Below are positions 25,598 through 34,122 of a stretch of 64,000 nucleotides of DNA, one piece after another. This DNA comes from Methylocystis sp. IM3 (GTDB taxonomy: Bacteria; Pseudomonadota; Alphaproteobacteria; Rhizobiales; Beijerinckiaceae). The translations under genes and the position numbers were made by a program. The DNA is taken from NCBI RefSeq assembly GCF_038070105.1, contig NZ_JBBPBZ010000002.1, forward strand, positions 1,872,001 through 1,936,000, written 5' to 3'. The notes under the pieces were generated by a model. The model was not told where the DNA came from and did not search any database. It worked only from the letters and a program-made list of their open reading frames with translations. Position 1 is the first letter of the stretch; every line of letters begins with the position of its first letter.

Positions 25598-26731
25598 CTA
25601 GCGCGCCGCCAGTATCGAAAAGGCAGACCGCTGCGTGCCATCTGTCGCTGTCACCGGCGCTCCGAGCAACGGCGCTCCATCCACGCGCGCGACCGCGCGG
25701 AAAACCGAGTGGTCCGAGCTGAAGCCAGCGTGACCACTCACGGCAATGCCGGTATTACGGAGACAGACATAGGTGCTCAACTCGCAACAGATGATGTCGC
25801 CGGGGGTGCCAAGCGCGGGACAATGTTCGGTCGGGATCACCGGGCGACCGTAAAGCGTCGCGTAACAATCGGCCGACGTTTCGCTCGGGCGAGCGTAGTA
25901 AAAGGTTCCGGGATTCGCCGCGTTAATTTTATTCAGCTGGCGCTCGACGCCTTCGCCGATCAGCCATACGGCTTTCGAGCGCAGGGGATATGCAATCGCG
26001 TCCCAAAGCTTGTCGAGATTTTCCTTAACGATTGTTCCCCCAGCCTGCCCGACTTCCTTCGCGACTGTGATAGTCGCCGGGGAGTGGATTATGCCCATCG
26101 GTTGGCCGCCGCCAAGGCCTTGGACTATCGCATGCTCGATCCTATAGGAGAGCTCGCCGGTGAAACTGCGCTCCAAAAACGGCGACAACAAATCGTCGAT
26201 GTCGGCGACTAATTCATTGCTCGCCCACGCCAACGCCATGACCTTATGCGGCGTCAGCTCGATCATTTCCGCTTTAGGCTTGCCGGCCGGCGGCTGCGTC
26301 CCCTCGTCTACCCACGCCGAATAGACTCCGCCGAAACGAAGGTTATCGGCGCGCGAGGTTTCATCAATTCGCGGAAACTTGTGCGGTCGGCCGTCGCTGC
26401 TCTCGATAATCGTGCAGAGGCTCAAAATCGACGCTGCGTCGTAAAGCGATTGCAGAAACTTCCGCTCGTATTCCGGAGCAAAAAGGAAGCCGCCGCTCGC
26501 TGGATCGACTTCGCCCATGCCCTGCGGCGCGCGCTGCAACGGCGCCCTCGTAAGCCGGTCGCGATTGGACTCGAAAATTCCGGAATCGAGCGCGGCGCGG
26601 GCCATGTCGCCCAAACTCGCGAAAACGGTCCGGCCGCCCGTGCGCGCGACCTCCTTCAGTTCATCGATCGAGTATACTTCGCGTGCGGCGCTACCGCGTC
26701 GGTTGGCGGGAAAATTAACGGGCTTCGTCAT
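25598..26731 (-). CDS. HK97-type major capsid protein
   Basis: A 377-residue phage capsid protein. Residues 1-80 look like the delta/scaffold segment (EVYSIDELKEVARTGGRTVF). The mature part begins near GEVDPASGGFLFAPEYERKF. HK97-fold signatures follow: ELTPHKVMALAWASNELVAD, SYRIEHAIVQGLGGGQPMGI and IGEGVERQLNKINAANPGTF. No protease gene is adjacent. Its start overlaps the 226-residue coiled-coil gene by 17 bases. Confidence 0.88.
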   Translation of the reverse strand: MTKPVNFPANRRGSAAREVYSIDELKEVARTGGRTVFASLGDMARAALDSGIFESNRDRLTRAPLQRAPQGMGEVDPASGGFLFAPEYERKFLQSLYDAASILSLCTIIESSDGRPHKFPRIDETSRADNLRFGGVYSAWVDEGTQPPAGKPKAEMIELTPHKVMALAWASNELVADIDDLLSPFLERSFTGELSYRIEHAIVQGLGGGQPMGIIHSPATITVAKEVGQAGGTIVKENLDKLWDAIAYPLRSKAVWLIGEGVERQLNKINAANPGTFYYARPSETSADCYATLYGRPVIPTEHCPALGTPGDIICCELSTYVCLRNTGIAVSGHAGFSSDHSVFRAVARVDGAPLLGAPVTATDGTQRSAFSILAAR

Positions 26732-27395
26732 CGGTCGTCACCGTGTTTTCGATTTTCGGGAGCGCCTCTTTGAGCGCGGCGATTTTCGCCGTGGCGGCGG
26801 CGTCATCGGGTTCGATCTGGAGGAGCGGAACCTCCTCTTGCAGAATGCGAATGATGGCTCTCTGACGCGCCGCGAGAGCTTCGGAGTTGGAGCTTACGGT
26901 CTCGCGTTTGCCGAGCATCGTCATCTCGACGTTGCGGTCGATTACCAAATGCTTACGCAACCCGTAATTTTCGTCGCGGAGCCACCGGACAAACTCTTCG
27001 ATTTCCGGCGCTGCGTGCTCGGTTAGCTGACCCGCGTAAAGCTGCACAAGCCGATCATGTTCAAAAAGCGCGGACGCCTTCGCGGCGCGTGCGATCTGCG
27101 CGCTCGAAATCGCATCCGCCAAGGCGAGCTCAGCTTCGCGAACGGCGCGCACGGCGTTTTCGATTCCGGCTTCGAGCTCAGGCAGCTCCGCCGAGAGGCT
27201 GGCGTCGGCTTCGTCCAGGGCGCGGCGCAACGCCTGCCTTTCGCGCAGTCGGCTCGCCGCCAATTCTTGACGAATCTTTGCACCGATCTCGCCGCGCTCG
27301 ATCGCGGAGAGCAGGTGCTCGCGATCGACTTTCGCGGGCGTGGGCGTGGGGTGGGTGGAAGGGGTGAGTTTCATGGCGAGTGCTGTCCTGCTCAT
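26715..27395 (-). CDS. Coiled-coil element protein, 226 aa
   Basis: The protein is mostly helix with heptad patterns (LRERQALRRALDEADASLSA; NAVRAVREAELALADAISSA). The C-terminal part reads RAIIRILQEEVPLLQIEPDD. No family is recognised; directly before the capsid gene with overlapping frames, a scaffold-like role is possible. The start is ATG 27395, or ATG 27374 with AGGA upstream. Confidence 0.6.
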   Translation of the reverse strand: MSRTALAMKLTPSTHPTPTPAKVDREHLLSAIERGEIGAKIRQELAASRLRERQALRRALDEADASLSAELPELEAGIENAVRAVREAELALADAISSAQIARAAKASALFEHDRLVQLYAGQLTEHAAPEIEEFVRWLRDENYGLRKHLVIDRNVEMTMLGKRETVSSNSEALAARQRAIIRILQEEVPLLQIEPDDAAATAKIAALKEALPKIENTVTTDDEAR

Positions 27396-27450
27396 GTGAG
27401 CAGAACACCGCGCCGCGTGGCCCGTTACAATAGGGCCTGACGGGCCAGCG

Positions 27451-27771
27451 TTAGGAACGGCCGCCGGTGAGAATCTTCCGGATCTGCCCCGCGCTTAGCG
27501 CCTCGCCGCCGAGGGCGTCGCGCACGTCGCGGTGACGCAGCATATCGCGCGCCACGTTCTCCGCCTTCTGCCTTTGTGAGTAGCCTTCATATTGCGTGTT
27601 CGCATAGGTGCGAATGTCGGCGTCGCGCAGGACTAGAAGCTGCTCCGCGCGTTCGGCGGGCGTCAATTTGAGCGCGGCCCGCCAACCGGTTTTGAAGGCG
27701 CGGACTTGCGCCTCTATCGCCGCGAGCAGCTCCGGCGTTACGGGGAGCGGGTCGGCGGGCGCGTCGCTCAT
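27451..27771 (-). CDS. Hypothetical element protein, 106 aa
   Basis: A helical protein (PVTPELLAAIEAQVRAFKTG; LTPAERAEQLLVLRDADIRT) with a basic C-terminal part (SAGQIRKILTGGRS). Its ATG overlaps the stop of the upstream 150-residue gene by 4 bases. No domain is recognised. It belongs to the row leading to the capsid gene. Confidence 0.55.
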   Translation of the reverse strand: MSDAPADPLPVTPELLAAIEAQVRAFKTGWRAALKLTPAERAEQLLVLRDADIRTYANTQYEGYSQRQKAENVARDMLRHRDVRDALGGEALSAGQIRKILTGGRS

Positions 27772-28220
27772 TCGGCCAGCGCCTTTCGCCGCATCCGCGC
27801 GGCCTCGATGGCCTCATGGATCTGTGAGCGGAATGGCTCAGGCCGCTCGTCGGGCTGGGGGTAGCCCTGCATCTTCGGCCCCCAGGTATCGAAGCGGGCG
27901 GCGTAATGCGTGTCGAGCTGGCCGTCGAGATACGCGCGGCAGACCATGAGCGCCTTGATCAAGTCGAGATCGACCTTCATCTTTTGCCGCGCGTCTTTGG
28001 CTGCCTCGAGCGGCTCGAGCAGCTTCCGACCGCAGTAGATTCTCGCCTCCGGCGCGCGGTCTATCCGCCGCAGAATGGCTAGGAGGCGCTCGGGGTTATC
28101 GCCGGCGGCAATGGCCTCATCGATGTGCGGGACGACAATCCGCTCAATGCGCTCGGGGCTCTGGAAATCGTGAATCGGAACGTCACGATAGAAACCAATG
28201 TGAGGAATGGGTTCACGCAT
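27768..28220 (-). CDS. Hypothetical element protein, 150 aa
   Basis: MREPIPHIGFYRDVPIHDFQ starts a mixed protein with a helical middle (EAAKDARQKMKVDLDLIKAL) and a basic C-terminus. No motif for terminase, portal or protease is found. It overlaps the candidate terminase small subunit gene by 8 bases and the next gene by 4, so translation of all three is coupled. Confidence 0.55.
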   Translation of the reverse strand: MREPIPHIGFYRDVPIHDFQSPERIERIVVPHIDEAIAAGDNPERLLAILRRIDRAPEARIYCGRKLLEPLEAAKDARQKMKVDLDLIKALMVCRAYLDGQLDTHYAARFDTWGPKMQGYPQPDERPEPFRSQIHEAIEAARMRRKALAE

Positions 28221-28512
28221 CTGCGCCAGGCCTCCTGTTCCAGATAATTTCGTGCTTCTGCGGCGGCGCGGCGTCAGGCTTCGCCGGCTCCTTCCGCAGG
28301 TCGATCAGCGTTCGGCAGGCTGAAACCCGCGCGGCCGCCGGCGCCGAGGGGTCGAGTGCAATCGACGCCAGGATCTTCTCCGGGTCGATCTGCTCGGGGG
28401 CGATGCAAAGCTTCTCAATCTGCCGTTGCAGCGTGACCGCGAGCTTAGGGCGTCCGGCTCCAGGCCGCCGCCCTCCACGGCCTTTCGCCTTTATGATTTT
28501 CGCGTCTTTCAT
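28213..28512 (-). CDS. Candidate terminase small subunit-like protein, 99 aa
   Basis: The N-terminal KGRGGRRPGAGRPKLAVTLQ is the basic leader often seen on phage terminase small subunits and related DNA-binding proteins. A helical segment (EQIDPEKILASIALDPSAPA, AAARVSACRTLIDLRKEP) follows. At 99 residues it is short for TerS, and the assignment rests on motif and position only. It is first in the leftward structural operon. Capture of a helper's packaging machinery by a satellite TerS would fit; this is inference. Confidence 0.4.
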   Translation of the reverse strand: MKDAKIIKAKGRGGRRPGAGRPKLAVTLQRQIEKLCIAPEQIDPEKILASIALDPSAPAAARVSACRTLIDLRKEPAKPDAAPPQKHEIIWNRRPGADA

Positions 28513-28794
28513 CTCAATGCCTCAGCTATTCACGGTAACATAATACCATAGTCAATGGAATAGATCGTTGTTTCAAAAGAAGAACGCCTAAAAGTTGAAT
28601 TTCCGGAAGTTTTAATTCTCGCGCGCGTAAATCTGTGGATGGCCCCGTCGCCGGTCGCGGCCCCCATTGCGTAAGCTTAAGAATAACCCCCCCCCGTCAA
28701 GATATAGCATTCACTCTCGGTCGATCATTCTGGGCTGGCTTCTTCTGAGTGCCGCAGACAGACTCGCTCGCAAACGAGCTGGCCCCCGGGGACA
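28513..28794. other. Divergent intergenic region before the structural operon and cargo gene
   Basis: This AT-rich space lies between the leftward structural operon and the rightward cargo gene and should hold both promoters. It includes a run of nine C at 28687-28695. No inverted repeat or clear -10/-35 pair stood out to me. Confidence 0.35.
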
Positions 28795-29556
28795 ATGATC
28801 ATGCCAAGGATACTGTTTCTAGGAAGAGTCCATCCTCACGCTCAGCCAATCAGCATCACCGATGTGCCTAACATAAATTGGGTTTCCCCGGATCTCGGGC
28901 TGACTATGGATTTTAATCTCCACATAGAGAAAAGTCAGGTAAGGATCACATGCGATATTTCGCGATGGTCGCAGGACTTGTTCCCTCAGGTTTATATGCG
29001 TGCGTTAGATATTGCGACATCAGCAGTCGATTTAGCAGCGTTCTCTACCGGAGTCGGATATGACGTTATTTTGGATACATTCGTTAATGTAGTTGGACTT
29101 AGCAGCCCGCTGATCCTGAATAATCCGCAGGTCGAGCAACTCAGCCTTTCTGTGAAAAGCCCAAGTGACTTTGATGCAGTCATGCGGATTATTCTTGGGA
29201 GCCCGAGTATCATTCGAGCCATACACGATCTTACAGACTGCCTAAGAGAGACGCACATAACTCCTATCGTTTGTGCGCGAGCCGTCGAGGCAATTAGGCA
29301 TAACGTTGCTCCGGGAAAAAATCGAAAACAGGGGTGGCGCTCGATGTGTGACGCCCTTCGAATAGCAGAGACTTTCGTCCGGCCGATAACTGATCTTTCG
29401 ACAGGTCCACGACACGGAGACCCCGCACATATAAGCGGAGAAAAGCTTCTCGATATTTCCGCTAGATCGTGGAAAATAATGGATCGCTTTTTTGAATTTA
29501 AGAAAAGGGGCGGCATTCAACCGCTACCTATATCCGATTTCCCGCTGTTATGCTGA
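28795..29556 (+). CDS. AT-rich cargo gene, unknown function, 253 aa
   Basis: The product is an ordinary-looking soluble protein with a beta-rich N-terminal half (NINWVSPDLGLTMDFNLHIE; SQVRITCDISRWSQDLFPQV), a hydrophobic centre (TGVGYDVILDTFVNVVGLSS) and a helical C-terminal half (GWRSMCDALRIAETFVRPIT) ending in STGPRHGD. I do not recognise the family; the C-terminal W...L...I..S..RHG pattern vaguely recalls HEPN-type proteins, with no clear RxxxxH. It is more AT-rich than its neighbours and the only plus-strand gene in the right two thirds of the element, typical of recent cargo. ATG 28795 or 28801 (better spacing from GGGGA). Confidence 0.65.
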   Translation: MIMPRILFLGRVHPHAQPISITDVPNINWVSPDLGLTMDFNLHIEKSQVRITCDISRWSQDLFPQVYMRALDIATSAVDLAAFSTGVGYDVILDTFVNVVGLSSPLILNNPQVEQLSLSVKSPSDFDAVMRIILGSPSIIRAIHDLTDCLRETHITPIVCARAVEAIRHNVAPGKNRKQGWRSMCDALRIAETFVRPITDLSTGPRHGDPAHISGEKLLDISARSWKIMDRFFEFKKRGGIQPLPISDFPLLC

Positions 29557-29578
29557 CCCCTGCATGACAGGGATTATA

Positions 29579-30182
29579 TTACGTGACGAGCGGACCTAAA
29601 AAGCCAAGCTGCCCAGCTCCTTTACGCTTCACGCGCAACGCCCCGGGCGTCTCTTGCGCGCGTTGTCGATGCTCGTCAGAGACGGGCTTAATCGGGTTGC
29701 CGCGCAGGTCGTGACGCATTGCGCCGGGCGCGGCGAGCGCCACGAGGTAGCCGTAGCTCGCGACGTGCCTACCCACGGCGCCTTTGACCGCGAGAAGGCC
29801 ATGGCCAGCCTCACGCCCGGCAGCGCGTAGCTCCTTGCGATTCCGATGACGAGCGGTTTCGGGTCAGGACCGAAGACCGACGGATAAGTTCGGGTCATCC
29901 ACGCGCGGGCGGTCTCTGTGCGCGCTCTGCGCGCCTGTGAGATGCCCGCAGGGTCGGAGGCCGGCTTCGGCTCCTTGGCGGGCGCTGGGGGTGCTGCGGA
30001 CCGCGCGCGCTTGGCGGCAGCCGCCAAAGCGGCCAGCGGGTCGGGGCGCGGTTGCGGTTGCGCGGGGGTAGGGGCGGCAGGGTCCCCGCAGGTGCAGGCC
30101 GCGTTGGGGACTTTACGGCTTTCGAAAGTCGTAGGAGCGGACGGCCAGAAGGCCCCAGCTTCGTGTCGAGATTAACGGCCAT
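29579..30182 (-). pseudogene. ProQ/FinO-domain RNA chaperone gene, broken by two frameshifts
   Basis: The parts fit one ProQ/FinO-like protein spread over three frames. The N-terminus MAVNLDTKLGPSGRPLLRLS is in the first frame. After a -1 break at TCCCCAAC (about 30103-30109), frame two gives DPLAALAAAAKRARS then ARAWMTRTYPSVFGPDPKPL. After a second -1 break (about 29841-29845), frame three gives KELRAAGREAGHGLLAVKGA, VGRHVASYGYLVALAAPGAM, RHDLRGNPIKPVS and a basic tail. YPxxF, the IGI strand and the R.DL.G.P..PVS.EH core are family marks. As assembled, no full protein can be made; an assembly error at both sites is possible. Confidence 0.65.
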
Positions 30183-30207
30183 GATCTAGCCTTTCACCGG
30201 GAGTGGC

Positions 30208-30273
30208 GCGATATATTTTCTTTGGAGGGTCTGGGGCTGAGAACAAGCGGTGCAAACGGTGCAAGCGGCGCAA
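30208..30273 (+). repeat. Satellite repeat copy B
   Basis: The AT block ATATATTTTCTTT is followed by GGGTCTGGGGCTGAGAAC and iterations CGGTGCAAA/CGGTGCAAG/CGGCGCAAA. It lies just upstream of the ProQ/FinO gene start and faces copy C, with about 37 bases between them. Confidence 0.7.
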
Positions 30274-30310
30274 ATCCCGCTTAGGTTGGTTTTGTCGCCT
30301 AATTCCTCCT

Positions 30311-30368
30311 GCACCGTTTGCACCGCTTGCACCGTCCGTTCTGGCCCCCAGACACCCCGTGAAAATTA
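30311..30368 (-). repeat. Satellite repeat copy C (inverted, facing copy B)
   Basis: Read leftwards it gives ATAATTTTCAC, then GGGGTGTCTGGGGGCCAGAA and three CGGTGCAA(A/G) iterations. Positions 30311-30358 match copy A at 47 of 48 bases in inverted orientation. It begins at the stop codon of the AAA+ gene, just as copy A begins at the stop of its upstream gene. Confidence 0.8.
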
Positions 30369-32339
30369 TTCGAAGGGGTTGTCGGGGTCCTGCTTCCACG
30401 GGTTGTCGACCATGTCCCGGACGGCCTCGGGCGTCGGAATGGCCTGGACGCCTTCGAGCTGCTCCGCCAAGTCCTTTGAACCAATCTTGACGCGGTAGGT
30501 GTGAGCCGCGCGGCCGCGGCTGCTCCCGAAAGGCGGATCAACTATCTCAACGATTTCCGCCGCCACCGCGTTCTTGATGCGCGTTTGGACGGCGTCGCTA
30601 CTGTCGATTCCCAACGCCGATTTGATTTGCCGTTGAGAGACCTGCACAGTGTCAGGCACAGTAGGCGCGTCCTCGGATCTGTTTGGATCGACGCCGGGGT
30701 TGGCGCGGCGCCATGCTTCCAGCTCCTCGCGGACGGGGGCCGTCGCCTTTTCGTGAAGCCGTTCGAGAACGGTGACAAGCGCCACTACTCCCCTGTCGGC
30801 TCTCGGCGCATACATGGCCGCAAGGCCGCCGGCAAAAGCAAAATGCGCCCATTCGTAATCTTGCATGGTCGCAACGATGCGGCCCTCAGCATCGCGCTCG
30901 CGCAGCGCGGAATAGACGATGGCCGATGCGGCAACCGCCGCGATGATGTTGCCAACATCGCGCCGCGCGCGGAGCGGCGCAGAGAGACGCAACAGCGCCC
31001 CGAGCAGCGCGTCTGCGAAGGGGATGATAACGTCGTAAGGCCCGCCCGTTGCAAGCCAGCGTTGAAAGTCGATAAGCTCGCTTTTGGAGACGCCGCGCGC
31101 TTCCGCAGGCGCCGCGCCGTTTGCTGTAACGCAAATGCGCGAGACGACCTTCTGCGTCATCTCGCGAGACTCGTCAGTGTCCACGAGGAGGAGCCGCGTA
31201 AGCATTTCGTCTTCAACGTTCGAACGCGCGCTCGTCATTATTAGCGCGATAGGGCCTTCCTTTTCGAATTTGATCTCCGCCCTCGTCTCGTGATCTGCAA
31301 CCACGAAAGAAACCTTCCCGTCGCTCACAATGCTTCGGATGACTGGGAGGATTTCGTGCTCTTTGCCGTCGCGGAGCACAAGCCCTGCAACTTCGGGCAC
31401 GTAAACTATTTTATGGGAGATCGCGTGAACGTCATCCAACCCACCATAGTAAAACAGCGCTTTTGGCGAAGCGGAGTTCAAGCGAATAATATCCTCGATC
31501 GGAAAAGTTTCCAGCACTTTCTCCGTTAAATAATTTTTCCCGCTTGCCGGCGCGCCCCGACGAAGCAGACACAGCGCGCGGCCGTCGAGCAAGCGCGATG
31601 TTGCCGTGAGATAGGCCCCGACAATTCCCGCCTCTTCGCCGACAACCCCCGCGGCTTGCGTATAGTCGATTACGCGCTGCATCAAGTTGGGGTCCGTTGC
31701 GAGCTTATCGACCTTCGCCCACAACTCAGCGCGCAGCTTGGTGCGGGCTTCCACCTCTTCTTCGGCCCGCTTGCGAGCGGCTTCCGCAGCTTCCGCAGCA
31801 AGCTCTTCGGGAGATTTCGCATTTCGCGCCGCGTGCGCCGCGCGCGCGTTAGCGAACAGCTTGTCGATGTCCCGCTTTCCGACGCCGCATTTCTTATTAA
31901 TCGCCTCCTTGATCGGCGCGAACGTGAGCGCATCGAGACCGACGATCGCGGCGGCGTTAATAATGTTGCGCGCTTTGTCGGATTCCTTGGCGGACAGTCC
32001 CTCGGCAGCTTCAGTGAGCTGCTCGGGAGTCATCCCCACAAAAGGATTGTCACTCCCATATACCTTCGAGCGGTTGGCCGCTTCCATCGCTGCGAGTTCC
32101 GGGTCGCCATCCAATTCCGGCCCCGGAGATTCGGTTGCGTTGTCATTGGAAAAGAGCGCGGAGGCTTTCGCCTGGAAATCCGCGTGCAAGGGTTTCGCGC
32201 CCCCCGTTTGCGCCTTTTCGAGATAACGCTTGTATGCGCGGCCGTCCCACCCAAGCGCGGCGGCGACTTTCTCGACCGGGAAGTCGCGCTCGATACGCAT
32301 ACGCTCAACATCGAGAATTGTGAGCTTAGTAGCCTGCAT
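30366..32339 (-). CDS. AAA+ ATPase, probable replicative helicase of the element
   Basis: A 657-residue protein. An N-terminal helix-turn-helix-like part (TKLTILDVERMRIERDFPVE) and a charged coiled region (EAAEAARKRAEEEVEARTKL) precede the ATPase core. The core has Walker A (LLRRGAPASGKNYLTEKVL), Walker B-like VYVPEVAG, a sensor region (GPIALIMTSARSNVEDEMLT) and a candidate arginine finger in RLLLVDTDES. This pattern resembles MCM-like or phage helicases. A C-terminal winged-helix-like region follows. It lies 4 bases after the primase-like gene, so the two form a replication pair. The exact family is uncertain. Confidence 0.65.
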   Translation of the reverse strand: MQATKLTILDVERMRIERDFPVEKVAAALGWDGRAYKRYLEKAQTGGAKPLHADFQAKASALFSNDNATESPGPELDGDPELAAMEAANRSKVYGSDNPFVGMTPEQLTEAAEGLSAKESDKARNIINAAAIVGLDALTFAPIKEAINKKCGVGKRDIDKLFANARAAHAARNAKSPEELAAEAAEAARKRAEEEVEARTKLRAELWAKVDKLATDPNLMQRVIDYTQAAGVVGEEAGIVGAYLTATSRLLDGRALCLLRRGAPASGKNYLTEKVLETFPIEDIIRLNSASPKALFYYGGLDDVHAISHKIVYVPEVAGLVLRDGKEHEILPVIRSIVSDGKVSFVVADHETRAEIKFEKEGPIALIMTSARSNVEDEMLTRLLLVDTDESREMTQKVVSRICVTANGAAPAEARGVSKSELIDFQRWLATGGPYDVIIPFADALLGALLRLSAPLRARRDVGNIIAAVAASAIVYSALRERDAEGRIVATMQDYEWAHFAFAGGLAAMYAPRADRGVVALVTVLERLHEKATAPVREELEAWRRANPGVDPNRSEDAPTVPDTVQVSQRQIKSALGIDSSDAVQTRIKNAVAAEIVEIVDPPFGSSRGRAAHTYRVKIGSKDLAEQLEGVQAIPTPEAVRDMVDNPWKQDPDNPFE

Positions 32340-32343
32340 TGTC

Positions 32344-33486
32344 TTAGCCCTTCCGGCCCGTATTGTTCAGGAAATTACGAAGACGACTCCGAGCGTCGTT
32401 GGCGCGCGTATCTTGCGCGGACTGGCGCAGGCGAATGTCGCGGATGGTCCGGCGGAGCCAACCATCGAGTCCCCCATAGGAGTCGACGCGCTCCATGCCG
32501 CCGTAGGGCTCGATCAAATCAAGCAGCCCGTCTTCAATCTCTTCATCGCTGGCGCCGGCTAGAACCGCGTGACCGATCGTCCGCACAGCCGCCTCGCGCA
32601 CATGGCCGCCCAGACCGATGATCTGACGCCCGTAGTCGAGCCACCCCTCCGCGCCGCTGCTTGTAGGCGTCGGGCGCGCCGCAAGCTCCGCTCGATGCTT
32701 CGCGTCAAGCTCTGCCTGGATTGCAACCGCGCGCGCCATGAACTCGTCGACGTCCAGAAACACGCGATCGCTTATGGAACCTTCGAGAAACATGACGCGG
32801 TCTTCGGGCGCGATCGGGTCTGTAAAGCCTTCGGGGTAGGGCGCGCGGGCGGTGTAGATGGGTTGGACGGTTCGCAGCGTTGCGGGGTCGAGACCGATGC
32901 GCGTCACGAGCTGGACGCTTGTCGCCCAAGCCCCTAGGCGCGTGTCATCTATCGGCGGGTGGATAGCGAACCATAGGCGCACGCGGGCCTTATCAGGTCC
33001 GCGCCATCCCGACTGCGTGGTTGGCGTCGCGATGCAATCGACGCCACGGAATGCGGCGGGCAATAAGTTATCGCGGGCGTGCAACGCCGCAGCACGTATA
33101 TTCTCGCCGTTCCCGTAGGGCTCCGGCACAGGAAAGTCGTCGAGGTCGAGCGGGGCCCAATTACGCGGGCGCGGCACAAGGTCATTTCCGCCGCCGGGGT
33201 TGGTGTAACGGCGCTGGATCGGCTTCGTTAAATCGACCCCCGGGCGCGGCGCCGCGCGGACAATAAAGGATGAGCCGTTAGTAGAAAGTCGGGTCAAGAG
33301 ACGATGAAGCCCATGCATCCCGCGAACAGTTCCTGTCTGACAGTAAAACTCCTCCCCCGCGCTATAGGCGCGGAGGGTGAGTTTTCCGTTCTCGTCTTCC
33401 AGGGGCTTCTTCCCCGCGAAACGGCCATCAACGGTCGTGAGCACGGTAAATTCCATTTCCAACGGGCTCAGCGCGGCGGCCTTCAT
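32344..33486 (-). CDS. AEP primase-like replication protein, 380 aa
   Basis: The start is ATG 33486, overlapping the previous stop (ATGA). The central part has WAPLDLDDFPVPE (an acidic DxD pair typical of archaeo-eukaryotic primase motif I) and ATPTTQSGW with KARVRLWFAIHPPIDD (motif II region). TVQPIYTARAPYPEGFTDPI and EDRVMFLEGS follow, a layout seen in phage and ICE primases. The C-terminal helical domain ends RNFLNNTGRKG. It probably primes replication with the AAA+ protein encoded downstream. A RepA-like initiator is the alternative. Confidence 0.55.
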   Translation of the reverse strand: MKAAALSPLEMEFTVLTTVDGRFAGKKPLEDENGKLTLRAYSAGEEFYCQTGTVRGMHGLHRLLTRLSTNGSSFIVRAAPRPGVDLTKPIQRRYTNPGGGNDLVPRPRNWAPLDLDDFPVPEPYGNGENIRAAALHARDNLLPAAFRGVDCIATPTTQSGWRGPDKARVRLWFAIHPPIDDTRLGAWATSVQLVTRIGLDPATLRTVQPIYTARAPYPEGFTDPIAPEDRVMFLEGSISDRVFLDVDEFMARAVAIQAELDAKHRAELAARPTPTSSGAEGWLDYGRQIIGLGGHVREAAVRTIGHAVLAGASDEEIEDGLLDLIEPYGGMERVDSYGGLDGWLRRTIRDIRLRQSAQDTRANDARSRLRNFLNNTGRKG

Positions 33487-33992
33487 TTTGAATACGGCCC
33501 GGCGATCTCCGCCGCGACTGCGGCGAAATATCTTCGTCCGTCGTTTCCAGCCCTGCACTCGACCGTCATAAGTAGGCGCGGAGGGTGGGAGTTTTTCACT
33601 GTAGGTTGCAATCGACCCGCAACGGCGTTGATGATGTCGGCGAGCGTCGCGTTGGGTGAGAGTAGGCGTTGGACGTCGAGCCCCCGCGCCATCTCCAGCA
33701 CGAGCCCGATGTCCCGCTCGACGCGCCAAGAGAGGCGGCTTTCCTCGTGAAACTCGAGGTCGATCACGCGGCCGATGTAGCCGCCATCGCGCGTCATCTT
33801 TTCTGGCGCCGCGCCATCGGGATAGGGGCCGCCGAGGACCTTGAAGACCGCCGCCGCGCCAGAGATGCGGCCTTGCTTGGGGGTGTCGCGGAGGATCGAG
33901 CGGGCGAGTCCGGGTTCCGGCCGAACGTCATAGACTCCGCGCTCGGGGAAGGGACGAATTAAATTCGAGTAGCGATCGAGAGGATTCGACAT
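33483..33992 (-). CDS. Hypothetical element protein, 169 aa
   Basis: MSNPLDRYSNLIRPFPERGV begins a soluble protein with no recognised domain; other parts read EPGLARSILRDTPKQGRISG and TVKNSHPPRLLMTVECRAGN. It overlaps the primase-like gene by 4 bases and opens the replication operon, so a role in replication or its control is likely but unproven. Confidence 0.6.
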   Translation of the reverse strand: MSNPLDRYSNLIRPFPERGVYDVRPEPGLARSILRDTPKQGRISGAAAVFKVLGGPYPDGAAPEKMTRDGGYIGRVIDLEFHEESRLSWRVERDIGLVLEMARGLDVQRLLSPNATLADIINAVAGRLQPTVKNSHPPRLLMTVECRAGNDGRRYFAAVAAEIAGPYSK

Positions 33993-34122
33993 TTGCGCCG
34001 TCCGTTATGTGTTACGGAAGGCGGCAGGCGAGGGTTTACGTTTATCGGAAAAGGCTCTATATGGATTCTTGCTTACAGAAACCCAGAGAGCGTGTGTGGC
34101 CCCCGCCGCCGCGCTTTTTTTC

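Noticed and set aside
28687..28695. C9 run as a phase-variation tract
   Set aside because: It lies 100 bases upstream of the cargo gene start and outside any reading frame; promoter-spacing switching cannot be shown without a promoter.
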